Shown: positions 13,937 through 22,246 of the stretch, one piece after another
How positions within the stretch are numbered: position 1 is the stretch's first letter
Layout: every line of letters begins with the position of its first letter
Source: a virus
Length of the DNA stretch: 45,058 nt
IMG/VR virus record: IMGVR_UViG_3300047443_000289
Coordinates: 1-45,058 of that record
Direction: 5' to 3' (one strand)
Made by a program: the position numbers and the translations under genes
The notes under the pieces: generated by a model
What the model was told of the DNA's origin: nothing
What the model saw: only the letters and a program-made list of their open reading frames with translations
The model's database searches: none

Positions 13937-14551
13937 GTGCCCAAACCATTTCCTGACAACTTACCTGACAACGTACCGAAACACATGCCGAACCTGACAA
14001 CCATTGCCGAGTGGGCCAAGCTGGTGGGGATCTCCCGCCAGTCCGCGTATGACGCGGTGACCCGTTGTGAAATTCCGGTGGCGGACGGGAAGGTCGACGC
14101 CGAATACGCGACGCACCTGTACGAGAAAAATACCCGCAAGCGTGCGAACGGCACGCGGCCTGCCTCCTTGGCTATGGCGGCGCAGCCCGTGGGGCTGGCG
14201 GGTGCGGGAGGGGCGGGAGGTAAGGAACCCTCGCAGAAGGTTCCGGGGTACGACAGCAGTCGTGCGCGCAGGGAAGCGGCCGAGGCGGAGATTGCCGAAC
14301 TGAAGCTGGCCGAGCAGGCAGGCAAGTTCCTTCTCAAGAGCGATGTCGAGGCGACGGCATTCGAGATCGCGCGAGCGCTCCGCGACGGTCTGAACAACAG
14401 CGCGCGGCGCATCGCTGCCGAAGTCGCATCGCTGACCACGACCGAAGCTTGCGAGGAGATCATCGACCGGGAGATCACTGCGCTGCTCGGCAGCATGTCC
14501 CAGTCGCTGCGCGCAGACCTAGACGTCGATGTTAGCGAGGCCGTGCAATGA
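13937..14551 (+). CDS. Terminase small subunit (Nu1-like)
   Basis: The protein is 204 aa from GTG 13937; an ATG at 13985 would give 188 aa, and neither has a clear Shine-Dalgarno. A winged-helix DNA-recognition domain lies near the N-terminus (TTIAEWAKLVGISRQSAYDAV, about residues 21-40), followed by a Gly/Ala linker and a helical C-terminal half (REAAEAEIAELKLAEQAGKF) of the type that contacts the large subunit. It recognises cos and starts packaging. The stop overlaps the large-subunit start by 4 nt (ATGA). Confidence 0.82.
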   Translation: MPKPFPDNLPDNVPKHMPNLTTIAEWAKLVGISRQSAYDAVTRCEIPVADGKVDAEYATHLYEKNTRKRANGTRPASLAMAAQPVGLAGAGGAGGKEPSQKVPGYDSSRARREAAEAEIAELKLAEQAGKFLLKSDVEATAFEIARALRDGLNNSARRIAAEVASLTTTEACEEIIDREITALLGSMSQSLRADLDVDVSEAVQ

Positions 14552-16530
14552 GGACCGCACTGGCCGGCCCAGTCGTGCGCGCCGCTGTCGGGCGTGGCCT
14601 TGAGCCGGATCCCAACCTGCCCGTCGATCAGTGGGCCGACGAGTACATGGTCATCCCGAAGAGTGGCGGCGCGAGCGAGTACGGCAAGTACCGGTCGAGC
14701 CGAACGCCACACGCCAGGACCGTGATGCGCGCACTGTCGCCGAGCCACCCGTGCAAGCGCGTCGTGGTGATGGGCGCATCGCAAATGCTCAAGACGCAGG
14801 TCGCCCTGAACTTCTTCGGCGCTTGCGTCCATCAGGCACCGTCGAACTTCCTCTGGATTCTTCCGACCGGGAAGCTGGCCAAGCGTGCGAGCAAGCGTAT
14901 CGACAAGACGATCGACGCCGTGCCCGTGCTGCGCGAGCGAGTCGCCCAGCCGCGGTCCCGCGATGCCGTCAACACGATGGACACAAAGGAGTACGTCGGC
15001 GGTTCACTGACCATTGTCACCTCGGGCGCGGCCGCCAACCTTTCCGAGCTGTCGTGCCGCTACCTGGTGTATGACGAAGTGGACAGGGCAGATGCCAACG
15101 TAGACGGAGAGGGTGACACGACGGCGTTGGCCGAAGCGCGCCAGACTACCTACGAGCGCAACAAGAAATCCTACTACCCGAGCTCGCCGACGATCAAGGA
15201 ATCATCAACGATCGAAGCGCTCTACCTGAAGGGGACGCAGCGTGAGGCCCTGGCCGACTGCGTGCATTGCGGTCACGCGCAGACGCTGGTGTTCGAGCGT
15301 CTGGAGCAGGGACCCGACGGTCGCGCGCGCTACGCGTGCATCGACTGCGGTGCCTTCATGTATGAGACCGACAAGACGCGGATGTTCGAACGGGGCGGAT
15401 GGACCGAAGGCGTTGCCGGCGATGGCGAAACGGAGAGCTTCACCATCAGCGGCATGTTTCTGCCCTATGGCTGGTTCTCCTGGCTGGGCCTGCTCAAGGA
15501 ATACCGCGCGGCCAAGGTGAAGCTGGACGAGGGCAGCGACGAGCTGATGATCACGTTCTACAACACGCGCCTGGCGCGCAGCTGGGAACGGAAGAAAGAG
15601 CAGACGAAAGCCAAGGAACTCCAGGACCGCGCCGAGCCATACAAACTGGGCACGGTGCCGAAGGGTGGCCTGATTCTGGTCGCCACGGTCGACACCCAGC
15701 CAGACCGCTTCGAAATGAAAGTCGTCGCCTGGGGCGAGGGGATGGAGGGCTGGCTCGTCGATTACCAGATCGTCTCAGGGTCGCCGTCCGAGCAGGCCAC
15801 GCAGGACAAGCTCGACCAGCTGCTGCTGGGCCGGTATCGCCACGTCGGCGGCCGTATGCTCCCGATCGCCGCCACCTTCATCGACTCGGGTGGCGCGAAC
15901 ACCCAGGATGTCTACAACTTCTGCCGCACTCGCCAGCATCGCCACGTCTACGCGATCAAGGGTCACTCGGTAGCGAACAAGCCGATCATCGGCGCCAAGC
16001 CATCTCTGCAGGACGTCAACTGGAATGGACAGGTGATCCCGCAAGGCGTGCAGCTGTGGATGATCGGTACCGACACCGCCAAGGACTACTTGTCCGCACG
16101 CTGGAAGTTTGTCGCCGGCCCTGGTGCGATCCACTTCTCGCAGGATCTGCCGAAAGAGTATTACGAACAGCTGACCGCCGAGTATTGCATCACGGTCTGG
16201 CGGCGCGGTCACAAGGTGCGCGTGTGGGAAAAGAAGAAAAACGACCGCAATGAGGCCGGCGACCTGATGGTATATGCCGTGGCCTGTGCCTACTACCTGG
16301 GCCTGCACAAAAAGACGGCCGGGCAATGGCAGCAGGTACGCGAGTACGTCGATCCTGAAACGCGCGACCTCTTCCTGGATCCGCCAGCAGCCGCGGCGGC
16401 TGATATCGCCGCTACCGCTCAGGCGCAACCATCGACCGTAGAAACCATAGCCCGAACCGAATCATGGACGACATCGAAATCGCAACCCCAGTCATCGCCG
16501 CCACGTCGTCCAACCGGGAGAGCGTGGTGA
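14548..16530 (+). CDS. Terminase large subunit, lambda GpA family
   Basis: This 660-aa packaging motor and nuclease has an N-terminal ATPase with a deviant Walker A (GASQMLKT, residues 76-83), Walker B YLVYDEVD (about 172-179) and a Cys pair set CVHC...CIDC (about 238-266). The C-terminal nuclease half opens with VATVDTQPDRFEMKVVAW (about 375) and has TFIDSGG (about 445) and NEAGDLMVYAVACAYY near 575. All are typical of GpA. It makes cos ends and translocates DNA into proheads. The C-terminal 40 residues are a variable tail overlapping the next gene. Confidence 0.95.
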   Translation: MRTALAGPVVRAAVGRGLEPDPNLPVDQWADEYMVIPKSGGASEYGKYRSSRTPHARTVMRALSPSHPCKRVVVMGASQMLKTQVALNFFGACVHQAPSNFLWILPTGKLAKRASKRIDKTIDAVPVLRERVAQPRSRDAVNTMDTKEYVGGSLTIVTSGAAANLSELSCRYLVYDEVDRADANVDGEGDTTALAEARQTTYERNKKSYYPSSPTIKESSTIEALYLKGTQREALADCVHCGHAQTLVFERLEQGPDGRARYACIDCGAFMYETDKTRMFERGGWTEGVAGDGETESFTISGMFLPYGWFSWLGLLKEYRAAKVKLDEGSDELMITFYNTRLARSWERKKEQTKAKELQDRAEPYKLGTVPKGGLILVATVDTQPDRFEMKVVAWGEGMEGWLVDYQIVSGSPSEQATQDKLDQLLLGRYRHVGGRMLPIAATFIDSGGANTQDVYNFCRTRQHRHVYAIKGHSVANKPIIGAKPSLQDVNWNGQVIPQGVQLWMIGTDTAKDYLSARWKFVAGPGAIHFSQDLPKEYYEQLTAEYCITVWRRGHKVRVWEKKKNDRNEAGDLMVYAVACAYYLGLHKKTAGQWQQVREYVDPETRDLFLDPPAAAAADIAATAQAQPSTVETIARTESWTTSKSQPQSSPPRRPTGRAW

Positions 16531-16820
16531 GCCAAGATGTCCTCGATAACGCCGACCTGGTCGACGCCATCTTCGCCTTCATCGAAGAAGAATTTCCACA
16601 GATGGCGTCGCTAACGTCGAAGCTCAAGGATGAGGTTCGACGTGAATTCAATGGTATCGAGATATACATCCCTCGCAGGTCGCGTGCTGCTCGCGACAAG
16701 CTGACGCGCGATGTGCTGAACCTGTTCAACGGCCGTAACGCAACCGAGATTGCGCGGCGGCTGGGAATTGGCCGGGCAACGGTGTACCGCATCATCAAGC
16801 AGGAGGGGAGCAAAAAATAG
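16527..16820 (+). CDS. Mor/C-type transcription activator
   Basis: I choose GTG 16527, which overlaps the terminase TGA by 4 nt and has GGGAG 7 nt upstream, giving 97 aa. A longer frame from ATG 16464 lies inside the terminase. The protein has an N-terminal dimerisation helix pair (LVDAIFAFIEEEFPQM) and a C-terminal HTH with the hallmark block IYIPRRSRAARDK, FNGRNATEIARRLGIGRATVYRI (about residues 55-92). Mor and C of Mu activate middle and late promoters by binding dyad sites. Its position at the head of the late genes, with a 25-bp dyad immediately after its stop, makes it a good candidate late activator. Confidence 0.75.
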   Translation: MSQDVLDNADLVDAIFAFIEEEFPQMASLTSKLKDEVRREFNGIEIYIPRRSRAARDKLTRDVLNLFNGRNATEIARRLGIGRATVYRIIKQEGSKK

Positions 16821-16844
16821 TCTCAGTTTTCCGAGAATTGAGAC
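16820..16844. promoter_or_regulatory. 25-bp dyad, copy 1
   Basis: Half-sites GTCTCA and TGAGAC lie at the ends, with inner symmetric matches TT/AA and TC/GA around one central base. It starts on the last base of the Mor-like stop codon and lies 24 bp before the gpW gene. A run of A precedes it on the plus strand. Copies at 22207 (identical) and 39901 (three changes) show it is a conserved element. Confidence 0.8.
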
Positions 16845-16868
16845 GACCGCGTCGATACCCTTGGAGGC

Positions 16869-17081
16869 ATGGCCCTCACGCAAACAGACCTCGACGCCCT
16901 CGATAAGGCGATTGCCTCCGGCACCCTCGAAGTGGAATTCGATGGTCGCCGGCAGCGTTTCCAAACAACCGCATCGCTGATCAACGCGCGCGACCACGTG
17001 GCTCGCGTCCTCAACCAGGGAACCGCGAACCGCGGGCCGCAAGTGTTCGGCTTTCGCTTCACGACCACGCGGGGATTCTGA
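16869..17081 (+). CDS. W: gpW-type head-tail joining protein
   Basis: The 70-aa protein matches gpW-like connectors: MALTQTDLDALDKAIASGTL, then EVEFDGRRQRFQTTASLINARD and a short C-terminal tail. It would sit at the portal vertex and close the filled head before tail attachment. It overlaps the portal gene by one base (TGATG). It is the first gene after dyad copy 1. Only 1 nt separates a GGAGG from the ATG, which is an unusually short spacing. Confidence 0.8.
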   Translation: MALTQTDLDALDKAIASGTLEVEFDGRRQRFQTTASLINARDHVARVLNQGTANRGPQVFGFRFTTTRGF

Positions 17082-18556
17082 TGGCGAACCCCATTGACCG
17101 CGTGATCGGCTGGTTCAACCCGCAGGCCGGGCTAGCTCGCCAGCGCGCCCGTCAGAACCTCCAGCGTGCTTACGAGGCAGCCAGTACGCGTGACGGCTGG
17201 CGGCCTCGCCGCGCAGGTGCCAGTGCGAACGCTGACCACCAGGCCGATTCCAAAATGCTGCGCGCCAAAGCACGCGCTCTCGTGCAGAATGTTCCGTACA
17301 TCGCCTCGGCGCTCGATACGCTCGTTACCGATACCATCGGTACCGGCATCATGGTGCGCGCGATTGGCGCAGAGGCAGTCAAAATCGATGCACTTTTCGC
17401 CGAATGGGCAAAAACCGCCGATGCGGATGCCCGCCTGGACTTTCACGGGCTGATCAAAGTAGCCTACACGGCCATGGAACAGGACGGCGAGGTGCTGGTG
17501 CGCCTGCGACCACGTCGGCTGAGCGACGGGCTGCCGGTGCCGCTGCAGTTGCAGGTGCTTGAAATCGATTGGCTTGATGACACCCGGATGGGCGGCTACA
17601 ACGGCAACACGATCATTCAAGGTGTCGAATACGACCAGCTGGGCAAAGTCACAGCCTACTGGTTGTGGGACCAGCACCCTGGAGACGTTGCGCTTGTTCG
17701 CGGGCGCAAGATCCAGAGTTCGCGCGTCCCAGCCCAGAACATCATCCACCTGTTCAACCCGAAACGTCCCGGCCAGGGACGGGGCTTCACGCGATTCGCG
17801 GCCGTCATCGCGCGCACCCGCGACATGCAGACCTATGAGGACGCAGAACTCGGGCGGAAAAATCTTGAGGCACGCCTGTCCGTCCTGGCCAGTGGCGATA
17901 CCACTCAGCTGGAACACCCCGCCGCATCCGGTATGCCGGGCAGTGCCGGTGGAGTCCAAGACCTGGGCGAGCTCGGTGGCGGCAACATCTTTGGCATGCC
18001 GGCCGGGCTCAACTTTACCGTAGTGGAACCGAAGGCCGCGCCTGGCTACGTCGACTACGTCAAGCTGCAGCTGCACATTATCGCAGCTGCGATCGGCGTG
18101 CCGTACGAAGCGATCACCGGCGACATGTCCGAAGTGAACTTCTCCAGTGCGCGTGTGCGCCTGCTGGCCTACCGACGCGCGGTGCAGCAGATCCAGTGGC
18201 TTGTCCTGGTGCCCGTGCTGCTGCGCCCGATCTACGAAGCATTTATCGATGCCGCCAATCTGGCCGGAAAAATCCGCGTGGTCAACAAGGCAGTCGACTT
18301 CAGCATGCCCAAATGGGACTACGTCAATCCGGAGCAGGAGGTCAAAGCCGATACCGCCGAGATCGCCGCCGGCCTGTCGACGCCGAGCGAGAAGCTTCGC
18401 CAGCGCGGCTACGATCCGGACACCGTCTATAAGGAACTCGCAAGCGATCTCAAGAAGTTCAAGGACCTCGGCATCCTCGACGTGCTGCTGTTCATGCAGC
18501 GAGGGAATATGCCAACCCAGCCTGATGCCGGCCCCGGCACCGATAAAAACACTTAA
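17081..18556 (+). CDS. B: Portal protein, lambda gpB family
   Basis: This 491-aa protein has the lambda portal order: N-terminal GWFNPQAGLARQRAR, RALVQNVPYIASALDTLV (about residues 66-85), EQDGEVLVRLR (about 133), LQVLEIDWLDD (about 155), IIHLFNPKRPGQGRG (about 222), IGVPYEAITGDMSEVNFSS (about 338-356) and a C-terminal helix with LSTPSEKLRQRGYDP. Twelve copies form the DNA gate of the head. Full length, no frameshift. Confidence 0.95.
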   Translation: MANPIDRVIGWFNPQAGLARQRARQNLQRAYEAASTRDGWRPRRAGASANADHQADSKMLRAKARALVQNVPYIASALDTLVTDTIGTGIMVRAIGAEAVKIDALFAEWAKTADADARLDFHGLIKVAYTAMEQDGEVLVRLRPRRLSDGLPVPLQLQVLEIDWLDDTRMGGYNGNTIIQGVEYDQLGKVTAYWLWDQHPGDVALVRGRKIQSSRVPAQNIIHLFNPKRPGQGRGFTRFAAVIARTRDMQTYEDAELGRKNLEARLSVLASGDTTQLEHPAASGMPGSAGGVQDLGELGGGNIFGMPAGLNFTVVEPKAAPGYVDYVKLQLHIIAAAIGVPYEAITGDMSEVNFSSARVRLLAYRRAVQQIQWLVLVPVLLRPIYEAFIDAANLAGKIRVVNKAVDFSMPKWDYVNPEQEVKADTAEIAAGLSTPSEKLRQRGYDPDTVYKELASDLKKFKDLGILDVLLFMQRGNMPTQPDAGPGTDKNT

Positions 18557-18596
18557 GCAACCGCGTGCGTGCCACGCATGAAGAGAGGTTACAACA

Positions 18597-19244
18597 ATGT
18601 CCGGACTTACCGACTACGCACAAAATAAGATTACGGATGCCCTGTGGCGCGCCCAGGCGCTTGGTGCTCCGGCCACGCTCTACTTCGGGCTGATCTGCGC
18701 GACCAAGGGCACGCGGACCAATTCGACAGCCTATGCGCTGAACGACACGATTATCGTCCTGATCGGAGGCAAGTACCAGCTGTACAAATGCACGACGGCC
18801 GGCACGACGGCCGCAGCTCAGCCGGGTTCGTATGTTGGAGCTGTCGCCGAAGCGATCACCGATGGCACGGCCGTCTTTACCGAGCAAAGCGCCGCACTCG
18901 ACGCGGGCACCTACACGGAGGTGTCGACTTCCAGCACCGGCTATGCACGCGTCGGAGTTGCATGCTCGCTCGCCAACTTTGCCGGCACGCAGAGTGCTGG
19001 CTCGACGACGGCCTCAACCGGCACGAATGGCACGACTTCGAACAATGGAGCCATCAACTTCGGCACGCCGACGGCGCAGTGGCATCCCACCGGCGGCTTG
19101 ATTGTTGGTGTCGTCGCGTTCGATGCGGCCACCGCCGGCAATCCGTGGTGGTGGGGCATGCTCGCCGCAGGCAAGAACGTGAACAGTGGTGACTCGGCAC
19201 CGAGCATCGCCGCTGGTGCGTTGACGTCGCAAATCGGAGCCTGA
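18597..19244 (+). CDS. Gp80-like tail fibre/tail-associated protein with inserted module
   Basis: The 215-aa protein starts MSGLTDYAQNKITDALWRAQ and continues APATLYFGLICATKG, then resumes far downstream with YARVGVACSLANFAGT, WHPTGGLIVGVVAFDAAT and GDSAPSIAAGAL, the order of the Gp80-like phage tail-fibre family. Between about residues 37 and 95 an extra module (AYALNDTIIV, YQLYKCTTAGTT, ITDGTAVFTE) of the kind repeated in phage adhesins is inserted. A GAGAGG site precedes the ATG. It is the first gene of a fibre-like cassette between portal and capsid. Confidence 0.6.
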   Translation: MSGLTDYAQNKITDALWRAQALGAPATLYFGLICATKGTRTNSTAYALNDTIIVLIGGKYQLYKCTTAGTTAAAQPGSYVGAVAEAITDGTAVFTEQSAALDAGTYTEVSTSSTGYARVGVACSLANFAGTQSAGSTTASTGTNGTTSNNGAINFGTPTAQWHPTGGLIVGVVAFDAATAGNPWWWGMLAAGKNVNSGDSAPSIAAGALTSQIGA

Positions 19245-19246
19245 CG

Positions 19247-19705
19247 ATGTCGACCGAGGAACAGCGACAGGTGTTGCGTGATGAGGTCGCCAACGACCCC
19301 AAAGGCCTCGGATACGCAACGCATCTGCCGGCGTCGCCTGGGCTGGTCGTCGACCTGCTCAACGCACTGACCGATACCGCGCTTGGGCCGTTGCGCTCGA
19401 CCACCGCAAAGGCATGGGCTGCGGGTGGGCCCTATGCCCGAATTGTCGATGCCAGTAACGACGCCGAGAGCCCATGTCGCTCGTCCTGCCTCGTGATCCG
19501 CGAGTCTTTCGCGTGCGGCGACCCTATTCACGTGGAAGACCCGGAGCTGCAGGCAATGCTCGCAGTATGGGTTCAACACGGGGTCGCAACACAAGCGGAA
19601 GTGGACGCGTTGTACGCGCGCGCTCAGCAGCCAGTAAGCCGCGTAACGAAGCTCGGCCTGGGTGACGTAACCATCCTCGATCTGATCGAGGCAGGGGTGG
19701 TGTAA
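19247..19705 (+). CDS. Hypothetical phage structural-cassette protein (152 aa)
   Basis: The 152-aa protein starts with a helix typical of phage proteins of this context (LRDEVANDPKGLGYATHLPA), then VVDLLNALTDTALGPL. The C-terminal half is helical (LQAMLAVWVQHGVATQAEVDAL) and ends in a hydrophobic LGDVTILDLIEAGVV. I associate such proteins with tail-region cassettes but know no defined function. It starts 2 nt after the previous stop. Confidence 0.5.
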   Translation: MSTEEQRQVLRDEVANDPKGLGYATHLPASPGLVVDLLNALTDTALGPLRSTTAKAWAAGGPYARIVDASNDAESPCRSSCLVIRESFACGDPIHVEDPELQAMLAVWVQHGVATQAEVDALYARAQQPVSRVTKLGLGDVTILDLIEAGVV

Positions 19706-19727
19706 CAACAACCTTTAAGACCGTCCG

Positions 19728-20189
19728 ATGACTACCCTGAATCCGAATTACGCTACCCCGCAATCGTACTCCGTCGCGTCCAGCCTGGCCGCGGCGAACT
19801 ACGACCTCACGCTCACCTCGTACAACAGCACGACGAACAAGCCAGTCGACGTGCTGTTTGAGTACGTGGCCACCGTGGCCGCCTCGTCGACGGGTAACAA
19901 GCAAATTGTCCTGTTTGTGCAGGCATCGATGGACGGCACGAACTGGCCACCAGTTCCGTCCAGCGTGACCGACACGACGCACGACACGTCGATGCAGCAG
20001 CTCGGCGCGATCCCGACCAACGGCGGCGCAAGCTCTGAAACGGCGCGCCCGCCGCGCCCGTACAGCATCGCCGCAGCGTTCGGCGGGATCGTGCCGCCAT
20101 ATTGGCGCGTGATCGCCAAAAATGATTGCGGCGTCGCGCTGTCGTCCTGTTCGGCTCGCACTCAGGAAATCAGCCTGACGGCGGCGTAA
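19728..20189 (+). CDS. Hypothetical structural protein, beta-rich (153 aa)
   Basis: The 153-aa protein is Thr/Ser/Ala-rich with alternating strands (DVLFEYVATVAASSTG, QIVLFVQASMDGTNWPP, PYWRVIAKNDCG), like a single jelly-roll or Ig-like virion domain. No family is recognised. It lies one base before the lectin-like gene and 22 nt after the previous gene, in the same cassette. Confidence 0.45.
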   Translation: MTTLNPNYATPQSYSVASSLAAANYDLTLTSYNSTTNKPVDVLFEYVATVAASSTGNKQIVLFVQASMDGTNWPPVPSSVTDTTHDTSMQQLGAIPTNGGASSETARPPRPYSIAAAFGGIVPPYWRVIAKNDCGVALSSCSARTQEISLTAA

Positions 20190-20190
20190 C

Positions 20191-21672
20191 GTGGGCGCCC
20201 CGCTCCCGCTGTTTGTGACCCGGCAGCAGCCGGCGCAGATAGTCCCCATCGACGCCGACAATCCGATCACGGTCGGATTGCTGTCGGCACGCACGGGCAT
20301 TCACATTCCGACGAATGCGCCCGGTCTCGCCGGTCGCTACATGACGCGCACTAGCACGGGCGGCCTGGTCAACCCAGACATCATCCCGAGCACGAGTGTC
20401 ACCAACGGCACGATGACGGGGTTGAACGCCGTCACGTTTGTTGCTCTCATCCGGCGCAATAACGCCAGCAACTCAGGGGCGCAGTGGGCGTCCCGATACC
20501 GATCCACTGGCAGTGTCAACGCTACTACCTTTGGCCTGGGCTTCAATGCCTATAACAGCAATACGAGCCTTATTTTTACCGGCCCAACGAACTCGGTTGG
20601 GTGGACTGCTCCAGGCGCCCCGGCATCTGGCGAAGTCATGTTCATCGCTGGGGTGTGGGATAAGGTCAATAATCTCCAGACCTTGTATGTAAACGGCGTC
20701 GCCGTCGCCACCGGAGCCGCTGGCGCCAATGCTATCCCTGCAAACGGCTACACGATGTACGAAGCCGACTGTGCAGGGGGTAACACCAATACCGGCGTCC
20801 TGCCCTTTGCGAACCTGATATACGGCCGCGCATTGACGCCGGCCGAGATTTACGCGCTGTACCTGAACATCTGGCAGGTGTGGACGCCACCGATGAGCCT
20901 GGTCAGCTATGCGGTGCTGACGTCGAGCGCGGCCGCCGCGCCAGCTGTTCTTCTCGCCGCGTCTGGATCATCGACGAGCGTTTCGGTGGCGACGTTGACC
21001 GCCGCCGTGCGCTTGTCCGGCGCTGGCGTCAGTTCGTCGTCCGGCGGAGTCGCGCTGTCATCCGGTATGGCGTTGTCGACGGCGTCCATGTCGATGACAT
21101 TGGCTGCCGCGGCCGTGTCCGCCGGTATCGTCCTGGCTGCTGCCGGGGCCTCGGCTGGAACTGCTGGCGCGGCGATGGCTGCAGCCGTCAAGCTGTCCGT
21201 TGCTGGTGCCGCGTCATCGTCTGGCAATGCCGCGCTATCGACAAATGGCGCGAGCTGGACCGCAAGCGGCTCTTCGGTCGTCAGTGCCGGCGCGGTGATG
21301 TCGACGTCGGTTCGACTGACCTCCGCAGGAGTGTCGCCGTCCACCTCTGGCTCTGCGCTGACGTCTCCCGGTTTGCCATGGGCGGCGTCGGGTGTGGCGC
21401 CGTCCCGGGCGTCATGCGCCTTGACCGCGACTGTGCGGATTGCGACGGCCGCCATTGCGGCAGCCAGGGCAAGCGCAGCGCTCACGGCGTCGCTGGGATC
21501 TCATCTCCCGGTAGGAATCGATGCAGGCTTGGTCGCGGTGTCGCATACGGTTGTTTTCCCAGGATGCGGAAGCCGGACAGTCGTCTTCGATGGCGGGAGC
21601 AGGGTAGTGGAGTTTGAGGGCGGTACACGCGTCGTCGAGTTCGGCGGCGCAATAAACGCGGTTCCATTCTGA
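20191..21672 (+). CDS. LamG/ConA-like lectin protein with low-complexity stalk
   Basis: The frame opens with GTG (493 aa). Residues about 55-230 look like a concanavalin A/LamG sandwich (TFVALIRRNNASNSG, GEVMFIAGVWDKVNNLQTLYVNG, FANLIYGRALTPAEIYALY). Residues about 245-445 are almost only Ala, Ser, Gly, Val and Thr in loose 25-35 residue repeats (VKLSVAGAASSSGNAALS type). The last 50 residues hold four VVF/VVEF-x-GG-x-R units. A glycan-binding head on a long stalk is the simplest reading. It is unusual for this to be encoded between portal and capsid. Confidence 0.6.
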   Translation: MGAPLPLFVTRQQPAQIVPIDADNPITVGLLSARTGIHIPTNAPGLAGRYMTRTSTGGLVNPDIIPSTSVTNGTMTGLNAVTFVALIRRNNASNSGAQWASRYRSTGSVNATTFGLGFNAYNSNTSLIFTGPTNSVGWTAPGAPASGEVMFIAGVWDKVNNLQTLYVNGVAVATGAAGANAIPANGYTMYEADCAGGNTNTGVLPFANLIYGRALTPAEIYALYLNIWQVWTPPMSLVSYAVLTSSAAAAPAVLLAASGSSTSVSVATLTAAVRLSGAGVSSSSGGVALSSGMALSTASMSMTLAAAAVSAGIVLAAAGASAGTAGAAMAAAVKLSVAGAASSSGNAALSTNGASWTASGSSVVSAGAVMSTSVRLTSAGVSPSTSGSALTSPGLPWAASGVAPSRASCALTATVRIATAAIAAARASAALTASLGSHLPVGIDAGLVAVSHTVVFPGCGSRTVVFDGGSRVVEFEGGTRVVEFGGAINAVPF

Positions 21673-21698
21673 CCGCACGACAGATAGGGAGTACACGA

Positions 21699-22007
21699 AT
21701 GGCGACAGCGCCTTATTTCAAAAACGGGAAGTGGTATATCGATGTTGACCCCGACGACCACAATTACGTCGTAGCTAACGTCGGGAATGATCTCACTGAT
21801 CGCGCCACGACGGCATCATCCGTCGTTTGCATTCTCAATGGCGTGACCGTCCTAGAAGGCCCGGACGCGCAGGGGGCGCTGATGGTCGCGCTCGTTACGG
21901 TCGATCAGGTTGCGAATGTGGCCGAGCCGAGCATTACATTCCGCGTGACATGTGTAAATACCGAGCGGTTCGATCGCACAATCTGGCTCAATCTGGAAGA
22001 CCACTGA
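21699..22007 (+). CDS. Fibre-tail adaptor-like protein (102 aa)
   Basis: The 102-aa protein starts MATAPYFKNGKWYIDVDPDD, followed by YVVANVGNDLTDRATTASSV, ILNGVTVLEGP and a final ITFRVTCVNTERFDRTIWLN. I recognise this as the small immunoglobulin-like family annotated in databases as phage fibre-tail adaptor. It would connect a fibre to the virion. Its neighbour upstream is the lectin-like protein, its likely partner. GGGAG lies upstream of the ATG. Confidence 0.6.
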   Translation: MATAPYFKNGKWYIDVDPDDHNYVVANVGNDLTDRATTASSVVCILNGVTVLEGPDAQGALMVALVTVDQVANVAEPSITFRVTCVNTERFDRTIWLNLEDH

Positions 22008-22192
22008 TGATCAACGCGAAGGATCTGCCCGCCGCGCGGGCGCAGGCTACAGTGGCCGACACAGCAAAGTCAGTTTCGTCCAGCAAAGCCTCAACTGAAT
22101 TGGCGCCATCGGGCATGCAGTCGACCGGTCGCGTCAAGCCGGGCTTGATGCTCGATAAGGGCAAATATTACGTCGTGGATCGGGATAAATAA
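22007..22192 (+). CDS. Small hypothetical ending the fibre cassette (61 aa)
   Basis: The ATG shares one base with the stop of the adaptor gene. The 61-aa product is polar and Ala/Ser-rich with a C-terminal LMLDKGKYYVVDRDK strand pair. No family is recognised. It is the last gene before dyad copy 2. Confidence 0.45.
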   Translation: MINAKDLPAARAQATVADTAKSVSSSKASTELAPSGMQSTGRVKPGLMLDKGKYYVVDRDK

Positions 22193-22206
22193 CAGAATCA
22201 AAAATT

Positions 22207-22231
22207 GTCTCAGTTTTCCGAGAATTGAGAC
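22207..22231. promoter_or_regulatory. 25-bp dyad, copy 2
   Basis: This copy is identical in all 25 bases to the one at 16820. It lies 15 bp after the end of the fibre cassette and 16 bp before the protease-capsid start. An A-rich run (CAAAAATT) again precedes it. Confidence 0.8.
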
Positions 22232-22246
22232 AAAGCAATCAGCAGA

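Noticed and set aside
16611-17042. Minus-strand frames that read through the 25-bp dyads and give the same short peptide
   Set aside because: The common peptide (SILGKLR or SQFSEN, depending on frame) comes from the repeated DNA element, not from related genes.
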